A DNA stretch of 52,256 nucleotides from an uncultured Eubacteriales bacterium (GCA_902764285.1 CACWVN010000018.1:1-52256); one strand, 5' to 3'; numbered from the stretch's first letter, positions 17,076-27,758 are shown. A program made the numbers and translations. The notes: generated from the sequence alone by a model not told the origin.

Positions 17076-17270
17076 TTTTTGATGCGATAATATATGCTTT
17101 TGTTGATATAATGATTTCGGAGAACCGACAGGATTTGGGGATCGGCCGGGGTCGGAAGGACGGCACGGCCGAAACCAAGCGATTATGCGTATTTCCGCAA
17201 GCGTGACGCGGGCAGGGCGCCCGGTCCGGCGAAAAATCAACCGCCTTTACGGAAAGAGAGGACACCCGAT

Positions 17271-19316
<2,046 letters not shown>

Positions 19317-19357
19317 TGGCGTCCCGCCGGCGCCAGACGCCGCAGTCAATTCATATG

Positions 19358-19389
19358 AAAAGCCCCGGGAGCTCAGCTCCCGGGGCTTT
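19358..19389. terminator. Terminator of ftsH
   Basis: A palindrome of about 15 bp per arm with a minimal loop, A-rich before and T-rich after, between ftsH and a convergent gene. Bidirectional by its shape. Confidence 0.85.
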
Positions 19390-19434
19390 GCCGTGTGGAA
19401 TCCTCCCGCGGAAATCCCGCCGGACGGCGGCCGG

Positions 19435-20052
19435 TCATTCGCCGGCGTTCGCGACGGGCGGATCGGAGGGCGTCAGCTCCGCGGAGATGCCCGCCAGCTC
19501 GGCGATCTGCCGCATCTCGGCGGCCATCGCCTCCGCGTAACCGTCGCCGTTCCGGTCGATCGCCTCCATGGCGCCGTAGTTCATGTGCGTCCCCTCCGGC
19601 GTCCACGAACAGATGAAGGCGGCGGTGGGCGTGAAGGTGTCGCTCTCCACGGTGTAGTAGCCGGAAACGCCGGTGGCGGCGTTGTAGACCATGTAAATGC
19701 GATAGCAGAGCAGGTTGGCGTCGGGCTGCGGAAGCTCGATCTGCAGCACCGTCGCGCCGTCGGCGGAGGTGTAGAAATGCTGGACGTAGTCCGCCTCGGG
19801 ATACGTGGGATCGACGCCGTTTTCAGTGGTGACGGACGCCCACAGCGTGTACAGCCCGATGTCGCCGAGCACGCTCAGCATGTTTTCGGGATTGTCGTAG
19901 AAGTACCTCGGCAGCATCCTGTGCTCAAACTGATAGCGGACCTCGGCGGGCGCCCAACCGGCGTCGGACGCTTCGGCTTCGCTCGCCGCCTCGGCGAAGG
20001 CCGGCAGCGAAATCAGGATCAGGACGAGGATCAGGGAGAGAACGCGCTTCAT
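19435..20052 (-). CDS. Exported protein of unknown function
   Basis: 205 residues with a clean Sec signal (MKRVLSLILVLILISLPAFA, cleavage near AEA). The mature part has no family I recognise. It contains DRNGDGYAEAMAAEM, which resembles an EF-hand/dockerin-like calcium loop but occurs once only. AAAGGAGG precedes the ATG. It lies 97 bases downstream of another exported protein on the same strand (20150-20704), probably in one operon. Function not assignable. Confidence 0.75.
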   Translation of the reverse strand: MKRVLSLILVLILISLPAFAEAASEAEASDAGWAPAEVRYQFEHRMLPRYFYDNPENMLSVLGDIGLYTLWASVTTENGVDPTYPEADYVQHFYTSADGATVLQIELPQPDANLLCYRIYMVYNAATGVSGYYTVESDTFTPTAAFICSWTPEGTHMNYGAMEAIDRNGDGYAEAMAAEMRQIAELAGISAELTPSDPPVANAGE

Positions 20053-20149
20053 GGGAAAACCTCCTTTGTATTGTGGGGTTGAAGGTCAATCGGCATCCGG
20101 GCTTTCATCCGTTGGACGAAGGCCGTGGCAAAAAGTTCCGGCAGAGGCG

Positions 20150-20704
20150 TTATTGCGCGGAGCTGTAATAGTCCGGATCGGGCTGGAAATTGCCGACGGA
20201 CACGGCCACCGCGGTCAGCGCCCTCTCGATCTCGACGTCCTCCCCGACGCAGTTGGCCTCGTAGCGCACGAAACAGTCGTCCCGCAAATCGTAGGCGCAG
20301 AAGCACAGGCGCGTTTCGCCGTCGCGCAGGTAGAGGCTCATCTGCCCGGGCATCTGCCTGCCGGCGAGGGAATAGACGGTGTATTCCCCGGCGTCGATCA
20401 AATCGTCGCCGTAGCTGGATTCCAGCAGGGCGGTATAGACGTTTTTGAAATAGTATTCCGAATCGAAGTTGGCGCCCGGCGCGTCGGTTTTGAAAATCGT
20501 CACGCTGGAAGAAACCTCCGGCTCGCCGAGCCAGAGCGTCAACCCGCCGTCCGGATGGAAATCATAGCTGTATTCCGGCCGGCACAGCGTGGAAAAGCCC
20601 TGCTCCGGACAGGAGACGATCCGCATCACCACATCTTCCTCTTCCGCCGCGGCGCAGGCGAAGAGCAGCGCCAGGACCATAAGAACCGACATCATCTTCC
20701 TCAT
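20150..20704 (-). CDS. Exported protein of unknown function
   Basis: 184 residues; N-terminal signal MRKMMSVLMVLALLFACAAA followed by an acidic EEED. There is a Cys in the signal region (LFAC), but the context is a weak lipobox, so lipoprotein status is uncertain. The mature part looks like a mixed beta domain (YDFHPDGGLTLWLGEPEVS). AAAGGGTG lies upstream of the ATG and a good promoter sits at 20794-20822. No recognised family. Confidence 0.72.
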   Translation of the reverse strand: MRKMMSVLMVLALLFACAAAEEEDVVMRIVSCPEQGFSTLCRPEYSYDFHPDGGLTLWLGEPEVSSSVTIFKTDAPGANFDSEYYFKNVYTALLESSYGDDLIDAGEYTVYSLAGRQMPGQMSLYLRDGETRLCFCAYDLRDDCFVRYEANCVGEDVEIERALTAVAVSVGNFQPDPDYYSSAQ

Positions 20705-20793
20705 GTTGATTCACCCTTTCCAAGTCGTCCGCATCGGCCCGCGCGGTCCGTCCCCGCCGGTCGTTCCGGCCGCGAACCGCATATCCCGCCTTG

Positions 20794-20822
20794 ATTATAT
20801 ATGATTTGCGGGGACAGCGCAA
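20794..20822 (-). promoter_or_regulatory. Promoter of the two exported-protein genes
   Basis: Minus strand TTGCGC (20822-20817), 17-base spacer, TATAAT (20799-20794), upstream of the gene starting at 20704. Confidence 0.7.
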
Positions 20823-20892
20823 GAGCCAAATCTCCGATCGCGCTCCGTTTGGGAACGCATCGGGGCGGGTGCCGCTTTTGCGGCGCCGGATA

Positions 20893-20921
20893 TTGTGAAA
20901 CGCCGCGTTATTTGGTATAAT
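20893..20921 (+). promoter_or_regulatory. Promoter of the leucine-rich-repeat gene
   Basis: TTGTGA (20893-20898), 17-base spacer, TATAAT (20916-20921). The start codon is at 21087, so the message would have a GC-rich leader of about 160 bases. Confidence 0.7.
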
Positions 20922-21086
20922 CGTGAGGGGGTGTTTTCGATCGGGCCGGGTGCTGAACGAAGCCGGCGGTCCGGACGGCGGCCGCTTCCGCCGGGAAAAC
21001 ATCGCGGACGGCATAATCCACTATTCCCGCCTGCTTCGCCGACGGACGGCCGGTTTGAACGCAGGCGCTTTGCGGAGGTATGGCGG

Positions 21087-22034
21087 ATGGACAGTACCGG
21101 GATGAAGGGGCTCCTGTTCTTTCTGATGACCTCGTTCGTCGGCTGGATCTTTCTGCTGGTCAGCATCCGGTCGCGCCGGGAGCACCGCAAACGGCTGGAA
21201 AGGGAGCGCACCCGCGCCACGGGGTCGATCGTCGATTACGCGCCCGGCAGGGGCGATGCCGGGCGGCCCGTGGTTGAATTCATCGCGGACGGGCGGCAGA
21301 TCCGGCTGGAGAACAAAAGCGCCGTGGATCGGGCGCGGTATCCCGTGGGCGCTTCGGTGGAGGTGCTCTACGATCCGGACGATCCCAGCCGCTTCCACCT
21401 GGAATCAGACGCAGACGACGGTTCGGGCAGCGCCGCCCTGGCGCGGGTGGGGTACATCTGGCTCGCCTGCGCGGCCGCGCTGACGCTGGCGCTGATGACG
21501 CTGGTCGGCGGATACAGGATCGACCTGCAGGGCCTCTGGCGCAGCCTGCGCGCTCCCCGCGGCGCGGAAAAGACGGCCGTTGAAAAAAACCGCAGCGACA
21601 GCGCCTTCGAATACCGGGCGCAGGCCAACGGGACCGCCGTCATCAGCAAGTACACGGGCACGGACAGCGCGCTGACGCTCCCGCTGCTGGTGGACTTCCA
21701 TCCCGTCACGGGGATGTCTTCCATGGCGTTCGCCCGCTGCTCCCAGCTGAAGTCGCTCACCGTGCCGGGGGTTTACGCCTCCGTCCCGCCGGGCGCGTTC
21801 ACCGGCTGCCTGAGCCTGTCGGAGGTGACGCTCCAGGAGGGCGTGGAGAGCATCGGCACGCAGGCCTTCGGCTTATGCCTGGCGCTGAAGGACGTCACCC
21901 TGCCCGCGAGCCTCGCCCGCATCGACGACAACGCCTTCCCCGAGGATTGCGCGGCGCGCTTCCACGTGGTCGAAGGCTCCGAAGCCGCGCGTTACTGCGC
22001 CGGGAAGGGCTTCGACGTGCAGTTCGACGGATGA
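21087..22034 (+). CDS. Membrane protein: DUF3592-like domain plus BspA-type leucine-rich repeats
   Basis: 315 residues. TM helix at about 6-27, then a DUF3592-like cytoplasmic or surface domain (40-105) with ATGSIVDYAPG, YPVGASVEVLYDPDDPSRF. A second TM helix lies at about 121-142. The C-terminal third holds LRR_5 repeats (SLTVPGVYASVPPGAFTGC, TLQEGVESIGTQAFGLC, TLPASLARIDDNAF), which in BspA-like proteins serve adhesion or protein binding. The start at 21087 is behind GCGGAGG; an in-frame ATG at 20895 lies inside the promoter and is rejected. Domain calls are good; the role is not known. Confidence 0.82.
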   Translation: MDSTGMKGLLFFLMTSFVGWIFLLVSIRSRREHRKRLERERTRATGSIVDYAPGRGDAGRPVVEFIADGRQIRLENKSAVDRARYPVGASVEVLYDPDDPSRFHLESDADDGSGSAALARVGYIWLACAAALTLALMTLVGGYRIDLQGLWRSLRAPRGAEKTAVEKNRSDSAFEYRAQANGTAVISKYTGTDSALTLPLLVDFHPVTGMSSMAFARCSQLKSLTVPGVYASVPPGAFTGCLSLSEVTLQEGVESIGTQAFGLCLALKDVTLPASLARIDDNAFPEDCAARFHVVEGSEAARYCAGKGFDVQFDG

Positions 22035-22091
22035 CCGGATCGGCATCGCCCGCATCGTTTCAGCGGGAACGCCGCGGCTTCGCCCAAAACG

Positions 22092-22121
22092 CAGCGACAC
22101 CCGGAAAACCGGGTGTCGCTG
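22092..22121. terminator. Bidirectional terminator, LRR gene and cysK
   Basis: A 13-bp perfect stem (22092-22104 with 22109-22121) with an AAAA loop, between convergent genes. Confidence 0.8.
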
Positions 22122-22163
22122 TGTCGTTTCCCTCCGGCGTCCGCCGCGCGGAACCGGAAAGGA

Positions 22164-23093
22164 TCATTCCCCGAACAGCTGCGTGGAATAATAGCGCTCG
22201 GCGGTATCGGGCAGCACGGTGACGACCGTCTTGCCGGGGCCCAGCTTCTTCGCCAGCTTCAGCGCGGCGGCCACGTTGGTGCCGCTGGAAATGCCGCACA
22301 TCAGACCCTCTTCCTTGGCCAGCCGCCGGGCCGTATCGATCGCCTCGGCGTCGGTGACCACGTAGATGTCGTCATAGATATCCCGGTTCAGGATATCGGG
22401 GATGATGCCGTCGCCAATGCCCATCTGGATGTGGGTGCCGATGGTGCCGCCCGCCAGTATGGCCGCGTTTTCGGGCTCAACGGCCCAGATCTCGATGTCC
22501 GGATACTGTGCCTTCAGCACCTCGCCGATGCCGGTGAGCGTGCCGCCGGTGCCGATGCCGCTGCAATAGCCGTGGATGGGCTTCGCCGCCTGGTGCATGA
22601 TCTCCAGGGCCGTGTGCTTTTTGTGGGCCAGCGTGTTGTTGGGGTTTTCAAACTGCTGGGGCACGAACACCTTCGGGTTCTTCGCCTTCAGCTTCAGCGC
22701 GTAATTCAGGCATTCCTCGATGCACTTGCCGATATCCCCGGCGTCGTGGATCAGCTTGACTTCCGCGCCGTAGTGGCGCACCAGCTTGCGGCGCTCCTCG
22801 CTGACGGAATCGGGCATGATGATGATGGTGCGATAGCCCCGCACCGCGCCCACGAGCGCCAAACCGATGCCCTGGTTGCCGCTGGTGGGTTCCACGATGA
22901 TGCTGTCCTTATCGATCAGCCCGTCCTTTTCGGCCTGATCCAGCATGTTCAGCGCCGTGCGCGTCTTGATGGAGCCGCCCACGTTCAGCGCCTCCACCTT
23001 TACCAGGATTTCCGCGCTGCCGGGCTCCGGCATGCGGTTGAGCCGCACCAGGGGCGTGTTGCCCACGGCGTCCAGTATGCTGTCGTAAATCAA
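22164..23093 (-). CDS. cysK: Cysteine synthase (O-acetylserine sulfhydrylase) family
   Basis: PLP beta-replacement enzyme, fold type II. The PLP lysine is in NVGGSIKTRTA, where NPGGSVKDR is usual. The phosphate-cup loop reads PTSGNQGI (usual PTSGNTGI), and GIGTGGTLTG binds the cofactor phosphate. C-terminal GISSGTNVAAAL is standard. The start is a TTG at 23093, eight bases after GGAGG, giving 309 aa, the family norm. The ATG at 23165 overlaps the -10 region and is rejected. The two motif variants suggest a divergent subgroup, so a related beta-replacement activity is possible. Confidence 0.85.
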   Translation of the reverse strand: MIYDSILDAVGNTPLVRLNRMPEPGSAEILVKVEALNVGGSIKTRTALNMLDQAEKDGLIDKDSIIVEPTSGNQGIGLALVGAVRGYRTIIIMPDSVSEERRKLVRHYGAEVKLIHDAGDIGKCIEECLNYALKLKAKNPKVFVPQQFENPNNTLAHKKHTALEIMHQAAKPIHGYCSGIGTGGTLTGIGEVLKAQYPDIEIWAVEPENAAILAGGTIGTHIQMGIGDGIIPDILNRDIYDDIYVVTDAEAIDTARRLAKEEGLMCGISSGTNVAAALKLAKKLGPGKTVVTVLPDTAERYYSTQLFGE

Positions 23094-23165
23094 TGCAAGA
23101 TCCTCCAGTATGGTATGAATGCCCGTCGCCGCTTCGCGAAACCGCGGGCGCCGGCAAACGTTCAT

Positions 23166-23194
23166 ATTATAGCACCCGTTTGTGAAAAACGCAA
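23166..23194 (-). promoter_or_regulatory. Promoter of cysK
   Basis: Minus strand TTGCGT (23194-23189), 17-base spacer, TATAAT (23171-23166). I see no T-box or other riboswitch between it and the TTG start. Confidence 0.75.
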
Positions 23195-23265
23195 CCGGCG
23201 GCGATCCGGAGCGCTCCGTCCCGCCGCGCGTTGTGAACCCGGCGCGAAAGCCGGGCCGGCGTCCG

Positions 23266-25005
23266 TCACGATTCGATGAAAACCAGCGTCAGGTTGTTCA
23301 GGTTCATGGAATAGGTGTAGCGCGCCTCGTCCGCCACGCGCATGGCCAGGCGAATGCCCACGCCGCCCTCGGCGCCGTCTTCGGAGACGTGGCTGACGGG
23401 GTCAAAGGCCCGGCAGTCATCCCGGAAGCGCAGCGTCCAGCGCCCGTCGCTGTACTGAAGGCGGATGAAGAGGTGGTTGTTCCCTCCCGGCCGGAAGCCG
23501 TGCGTGACGATATTGCCGCCCATCTCCTCGATGCACAGCGCCAGGTGGCCGGCCGTGCGGTGGTCATGCCCGTGGGCGCGGCAGAAGGCGTCCGCTTCGC
23601 GGGAGAACGCCATCAGCCCTTCCATATCCCGGATATCCGCCTCCAGCCTGTCCTCCGGCGGCACGCCGAAGCGGTCGCTCAACAGCAGAAAATCCTCCGC
23701 GCGCCAGGTGACGCCGTGCTTCTTTCGCCACACGCAGCCCAGCATGAACATCAGCGTCAGGATCTCGGCCGTGACGAGCAGGAACCACACGCCCCCGACG
23801 CCCATGATCCGGCTGAAGATGAACGCCGAGAGAACCGTCAGCACCGCGTTTTCCAGCACGGATACGATCTCCATCAGGGCGACTCTGCCCGTGCCCAGCC
23901 AGCAGTTCTTCAGCGCGTAGTTGACGGCGCAAGGCGCCAGGCTGAGCGAAAAGATGCGCAGGCCCCGGATCGCCAGCGTCTGGCTTTCCCCGGGGTTGGG
24001 AATAAACAATTCCACGCACGGGCGGGCGAACGCCAGCAGCAGCGCCGTCGCGATCAGCCCCAGCGCCGCCGAATAGCGCAGCATCGATCCGATCAGTGTC
24101 TTCAGCCCCGTGCGGTCCTCTTCGTTGTAGAGGATGCCCGAGAGCGTCAGCGCCACGCCGCCGGAGCCGGTGCTGATGCAGTTGCAGGCGTTGATGAGCG
24201 TGTTCATAACGGTATAGGCCGCCACCGCCGCGGCGCCGCCCACGGGCAGCAGCAGCTTGTTGACGGAAAAGACCATCACCAGCGTGGAGGCCAGACTGAC
24301 GACCGTGGGCACGCCGCCCGCGGCCATCTCCGCGATTTTTCTGAAGCGCACCTGTTTCACCGAGAATTTGAACACGCATTTCTTCGACAGGAAATAGCTG
24401 CCGCCGATGAGCATGGCGACATAGTAGCTGATCGAAGAGGCCAGCCCCATGCCGAACATGCCGCCGTGGAACACCAGCACGTTGAGCAGATCGAGCCCCA
24501 CGTCGGCGACCGTCATGCCCAGCACGGCGACGATCAGCAGATTGCTCTGCCCCGCCATCTGCAGGAAGGGCACCAGGATCAGCGCGCCCATCGAGCCCGG
24601 CGCGCCGATGATAAAGCCCGCCATGTATTGGCTGGTATCCGCCAGCAGCGCCGGGGAATCCGCGCCCATCAGCCTGGCCAGCGGCCGGCGGAACAGCGCC
24701 ACCAGCAGCACAAAACCCGCCGATAAAACCGCGGCCGCGGCGATGGCGGAGGAATAGCCCGCGTTCGTCTCCCGCTGGTCGCCCCTGCCCAGCGATTTGC
24801 TGCACGCCACCTGCACGCCCGCGGACATCATGCTGCCCACGGCGCCGATCACCAGCAGCACCGGATTGGCCAGGCCGTAGGCCGCCAGCGCGCGCTCCCC
24901 CATATAACGCCCGACCATGATGTTATCGATCAGCAGGCACAGCGACACCGTCAGCGCAGACAGGATCTGCGCCGTCATCATCTGTCGCACCAGTTTCCTG
25001 ATCAT
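23266..25005 (-). CDS. MATE-family transporter fused to an RsbW-like ATPase domain
   Basis: 579 residues. Residues 1 to about 440 are a 12-helix MATE exporter (MIRKLVRQMMTAQILSALTV, LLIDNIMVGRYMGERALAAY, GLANPVLLVIGAVGSMMSAG). The last 130 residues are a GHKL ATP-binding domain of the anti-sigma/serine kinase type. Its N-box is CIEEMGGNIVTHGF (about 491-504), followed by a G1-like FRDDCRAFDP and a G2-like EGGVGIRLAMRVAD. AGG-rich sequence lies before the ATG at 25005, which overlaps the gluQ stop as ATGA. The open frame continues upstream, but that part is an out-of-frame shadow of gluQ. Both domains are confident; the joint function is unknown. Confidence 0.88.
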   Translation of the reverse strand: MIRKLVRQMMTAQILSALTVSLCLLIDNIMVGRYMGERALAAYGLANPVLLVIGAVGSMMSAGVQVACSKSLGRGDQRETNAGYSSAIAAAAVLSAGFVLLVALFRRPLARLMGADSPALLADTSQYMAGFIIGAPGSMGALILVPFLQMAGQSNLLIVAVLGMTVADVGLDLLNVLVFHGGMFGMGLASSISYYVAMLIGGSYFLSKKCVFKFSVKQVRFRKIAEMAAGGVPTVVSLASTLVMVFSVNKLLLPVGGAAAVAAYTVMNTLINACNCISTGSGGVALTLSGILYNEEDRTGLKTLIGSMLRYSAALGLIATALLLAFARPCVELFIPNPGESQTLAIRGLRIFSLSLAPCAVNYALKNCWLGTGRVALMEIVSVLENAVLTVLSAFIFSRIMGVGGVWFLLVTAEILTLMFMLGCVWRKKHGVTWRAEDFLLLSDRFGVPPEDRLEADIRDMEGLMAFSREADAFCRAHGHDHRTAGHLALCIEEMGGNIVTHGFRPGGNNHLFIRLQYSDGRWTLRFRDDCRAFDPVSHVSEDGAEGGVGIRLAMRVADEARYTYSMNLNNLTLVFIES

Positions 25006-25952
25006 TCCTCCGCATCCTCCACATGCCGTCCGGCAGGCGCCAGGCCGGCTTCGATCAATCCCGGGGCCAGCCGGATGTCCCCGCGCCTGACCCGGTCCCA
25101 GGAGAATATCCCCGCCAGTTCCCGCGCGGAGACGGGTTCCCACCGGTCGATCAGGCCGTACAGCCAGGCGATCAGACCGATCACCTTTTCCGGCGGCCAC
25201 CGTTTGCGCATGTCCTTCAGACAGCAGTCGCTGTCGCGCTTGCTCAATCGCCTTCCGTCCGGCGCAAGCAGCATGGGCGTGTGATAGAAGGCGGGCGGCG
25301 TCAGCCCCAGCTGTTCGTACAGCCAGATCTGCACCGGCGCGGACGAGAGCAGGTCGCGGCCTCTCACCACTTCCGTGACGCCGTTCGCCGCGTCGTCGAC
25401 CACGACCGCCAGCTGGTAGGCCGCCACGCCGTCGGCGCGCCGCACGATAAAATCGCCCCATTCGCGCCGAAGGGACAGGGCGTACGGGCCTTGCAGCCCG
25501 TCCACGAACGCGATTTCGCGGTCCGGAACCGCGATCCGCAGGCACGGGGGCTTCGTCCGCGCCATTCGCTGCGCTTCCGTCAGGCCGCGGCAGGTGCCGG
25601 CATAGATCACCCGGCCGTCCGAGGCATGGGGCGCCGAAGCCGCGCGCAGCTCGTCCCGGCTGCAATAGCAGGGATAGACGATCTCCTTCAGCCGGTCCAG
25701 GGCTTCGCGGTAGGCTGCGCCCCGACGACTCTGATCCTCGGCCCGGATATCCCAGTCGAGCCCAAGCCAGCGCAGGTCGTCCAGTATCGCTTCCGTGTAC
25801 GCCGCGCGGCTGCGCGCCGGGTCCAGATCCTCGACGCGCAGCACGATCCTCCCGCCGCGGGACTTCGCCGAAGCCCACGCCAGGAGCGCGGTGGACGCGT
25901 TGCCCAGGTGCATGTAGCCGCTGGGACTGGGCGCAAACCGACCGACGATCAT
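25002..25952 (-). CDS. gluQ: Glutamyl-Q tRNA(Asp) synthetase
   Basis: A shortened GluRS catalytic domain without the anticodon-binding part. It attaches Glu to queuosine-34 of tRNA-Asp. FAPSPSGYMHLGN (HIGH-type motif), VLRVEDLDPARSR, the zinc site YPCYCSRDEL...YAGTC, the VVRGRDLLSSAPVQIWLYEQ motif and RRLSKRD (KMSKS-type) are present. 316 aa is the usual length. The start is the ATG at 25952; the ribosome site (GGAAGAAGG) is a little far upstream. Promoter at 25990-26018. The next gene starts inside its stop codon. Confidence 0.9.
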   Translation of the reverse strand: MIVGRFAPSPSGYMHLGNASTALLAWASAKSRGGRIVLRVEDLDPARSRAAYTEAILDDLRWLGLDWDIRAEDQSRRGAAYREALDRLKEIVYPCYCSRDELRAASAPHASDGRVIYAGTCRGLTEAQRMARTKPPCLRIAVPDREIAFVDGLQGPYALSLRREWGDFIVRRADGVAAYQLAVVVDDAANGVTEVVRGRDLLSSAPVQIWLYEQLGLTPPAFYHTPMLLAPDGRRLSKRDSDCCLKDMRKRWPPEKVIGLIAWLYGLIDRWEPVSARELAGIFSWDRVRRGDIRLAPGLIEAGLAPAGRHVEDAEE

Positions 25953-25989
25953 TCCGCGCGCCTTCTTCCGTGATAGTATTCTGCCAAGT

Positions 25990-26018
25990 ATTATAGCGGA
26001 AAAAGGCGCGGCTGTCCA
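25990..26018 (-). promoter_or_regulatory. Promoter of gluQ-MATE
   Basis: Minus strand TGGACA (26018-26013), 17-base spacer, TATAAT (25995-25990), about 40 bases upstream of the start. Confidence 0.65.
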
Positions 26019-26111
26019 TCGCGAAAAAACGCCCTGCGCCGCGGCGGCCCGGACGAGTCGACGGGATTCGCGCGCCTGGCGATTTATGCGCATAAAAACA
26101 CAGGTATCGAC

Positions 26112-26141
26112 TTGCAAACCGATGCCCGCGTGTGCTAAACT
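26112..26141 (+). promoter_or_regulatory. Promoter of the sirtuin-led gene run
   Basis: TTGCAA (26112-26117), 18-base spacer, TAAACT (26136-26141), 40 bases ahead of the sirtuin start. Confidence 0.5.
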
Positions 26142-26180
26142 GAATCGACCGATGTAAAAGCGCCGCGGCGCCGGGGATGT

Positions 26181-26987
26181 ATGCAAGCCATGAAGACGGA
26201 GTTTTCTTCCGAGAGAGAAAAAAACCGGTATTTCAGCCGGATGACCGACGCCCAGAGGATCGACGCCTTCGCGACGATGCTCGCGTGGTCCGAATACGCC
26301 GTCTTTCTGGGCGGCGCCGGGGTGTCCACGGAGAGCGGCATCCCGGATTTCCGCAGCAGGAACGGGCTGTACCGCAAGGCGGCCAGGCGCTTTTCGGGAT
26401 ACAAACCGGAATACCTGCTGAGCTATGAATGCCTGAAGAAAGAGCCGGAGGTTTTCTTCGATTTCTACCGCCGCCATCTGGACGCGAGGGCCGCGCAGCC
26501 AAACGCGGCGCACATCCGGCTCGCGGAATGGGAAGCGTCGGGCCGGTTGAAGGGCATCGTCACGCAGAACATCGACGGCCTGCACCAGAAGGCCGGCAGC
26601 GTCAACGTCCAGGAGATCCACGGGACGATCTGGAAAAACCACTGCGCGTCCTGCGGGGCGGCCTACGGCGTGGATTTCATATTCGACTGCGCCGACGCCG
26701 TTCCCCGCTGCCCGAAGTGCGGCGGCATGGTCAGGCCGGACGTGACGCTCTACGGCGAGTTTCTGCCCAAGGAAGCCCACAGCCGGGCCGTGAAGATGAT
26801 GCAGGCCGCCGACCTGCTGATCATCGGCGGGACATCGCTGGAGGTGGGCTCCGCCGCCAATCTCGCCCACCAGTTCCACGGGAAATACCTGGTGATCGTC
26901 AACAAGGGCAGGACGCGGATGGAGGGCATGGCGGACCTGGTCTTTCACGACAGCATCGGGAAAATACTGACGGAGATATCGCCCTGA
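26181..26987 (+). CDS. Sir2-family NAD-dependent deacylase
   Basis: NAD+-dependent lysine deacylase. GGAGVSTESGIPDFRS (NAD loop), TQNIDGLHQKAG (catalytic core), the catalytic His in EIHGTIW, the zinc ribbon HCASCG...PRCPKCGG, and GTSLEVGSAANL are complete. YGEFLP matches the usual FGE.LP. ATGs at 26181 and 26190 are both possible starts; neither has a strong ribosome site. First in a co-directional run of eight genes to 32996, with a gap of 24 bases to the next. Activity is well supported; targets are unknown. Confidence 0.92.
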   Translation: MQAMKTEFSSEREKNRYFSRMTDAQRIDAFATMLAWSEYAVFLGGAGVSTESGIPDFRSRNGLYRKAARRFSGYKPEYLLSYECLKKEPEVFFDFYRRHLDARAAQPNAAHIRLAEWEASGRLKGIVTQNIDGLHQKAGSVNVQEIHGTIWKNHCASCGAAYGVDFIFDCADAVPRCPKCGGMVRPDVTLYGEFLPKEAHSRAVKMMQAADLLIIGGTSLEVGSAANLAHQFHGKYLVIVNKGRTRMEGMADLVFHDSIGKILTEISP

Positions 26988-27011
26988 CGCGCGGTCGGGC
27001 GAAGGAGCGCC

Positions 27012-27758
27012 ATGAGTTTGTTTGCAATCGGAGATCTGCACCTGCATTTTCAATCGCCGCTGAGGGCGCCCGGCCAGCTGAAGGACCGGGCCTGGAAAAA
27101 CCACGAGGCGCGGTTCAGGAAAAACTGCGCCGCCCTCGTCCGGGAAGGCGATACGCTCGTGCTGGACGGCGACCACAGCTGGGGCCGCAATCTGGCGGAG
27201 TGCGAGCAGGACCTGGAATACATCATGTCGCTGCCGGGAAAGAAGGTCCTGCTGCGCGGCAACCACGATATGTTCTGGGACGCGAAAAAGACCGACGCGC
27301 TGAACCGGCAGTTTGAGGGGCGCCTGTTCTTCCTGCAGAACAACTATTTCCCCTACCGCGATTACGCCGTCGTCGGCACCAAGGGCTATACCTTTGAGGG
27401 CCCGTTTTACCTGAACCGGCGCGGGCAGGTCGCCGGCTGGGACGAAAAGGAAGCCGGGCACGCCGAAAAGCTGGTGGCGCGGGAGCTGGAGCGCCTGCGC
27501 GCCTCCTTCGAAGCCGCGCGAAAGGATGGTTTCGGCAGGTTCGTCATGTTCCTGCATTACCCGCCGACCAGCATTCTGGAAAAGCGCAGCGGCTTCACGG
27601 ACATGGCGGAGGAATACGGCGCGGAGCAGGTCGTCTACGCGCACTGCCACGGCGCTTCCCGCTTTCACGACAGCATCCTGGGGAAGATGCGGGGCGTGGA
27701 ATACCGGCTGGTATCGGGCGACTATCTGCTGTGGAACCCGGAAAGGATACTGCCGTGA
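27012..27758 (+). CDS. Calcineurin-like metallophosphoesterase
   Basis: 248 residues. Metal-site motifs in order: IGDLHLH (residues 6-12), LVLDGDHSWG, LLRGNHDMFW, FLHYPP and YAHCHGA. The fourth motif has HCHG, where many relatives have GHxH. No signal peptide. AAGGAG precedes the ATG by six bases. Its stop overlaps the methyltransferase GTG start (GTGA), so the two are coupled. Close relatives are usually annotated only as phosphoesterases or nucleases, so the substrate is open. Confidence 0.88.
   Translation: MSLFAIGDLHLHFQSPLRAPGQLKDRAWKNHEARFRKNCAALVREGDTLVLDGDHSWGRNLAECEQDLEYIMSLPGKKVLLRGNHDMFWDAKKTDALNRQFEGRLFFLQNNYFPYRDYAVVGTKGYTFEGPFYLNRRGQVAGWDEKEAGHAEKLVARELERLRASFEAARKDGFGRFVMFLHYPPTSILEKRSGFTDMAEEYGAEQVVYAHCHGASRFHDSILGKMRGVEYRLVSGDYLLWNPERILP

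Noticed and set aside
17079..17113. Promoter for ftsH with TATAAT at 17108
   Set aside because: The only TTG-type hexamer upstream is 23 bases away, too far for a normal sigma-A promoter; kept only as a remark in the ftsH entry.
20895..21086. ATG at 20895 as the start of the LRR protein
   Set aside because: It overlaps the -35 element of the promoter and adds Arg/Pro-rich sequence without a ribosome site.
23093..23165. ATG at 23165 as the cysK start
   Set aside because: It lies against the -10 element and would add 24 unrelated residues; the TTG at 23093 has a good ribosome site and gives the family length.
23182..24726. 514-codon plus-strand frame opposite the MATE-ATPase gene
   Set aside because: Composition of an antisense shadow (Arg/His/Gln rich), no recognised domain.
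25006..26019. Upstream extension of the MATE-ATPase frame to 917 codons
   Set aside because: The extra part is gluQ read in another frame; the MATE domain begins exactly at the ATG that overlaps the gluQ stop.
25953..27668. Upstream extension of the gluQ frame to 888 codons
   Set aside because: It runs antisense through the sirtuin and phosphoesterase genes; normal GluQRS length is reached from the ATG at 25952, which has its own promoter.
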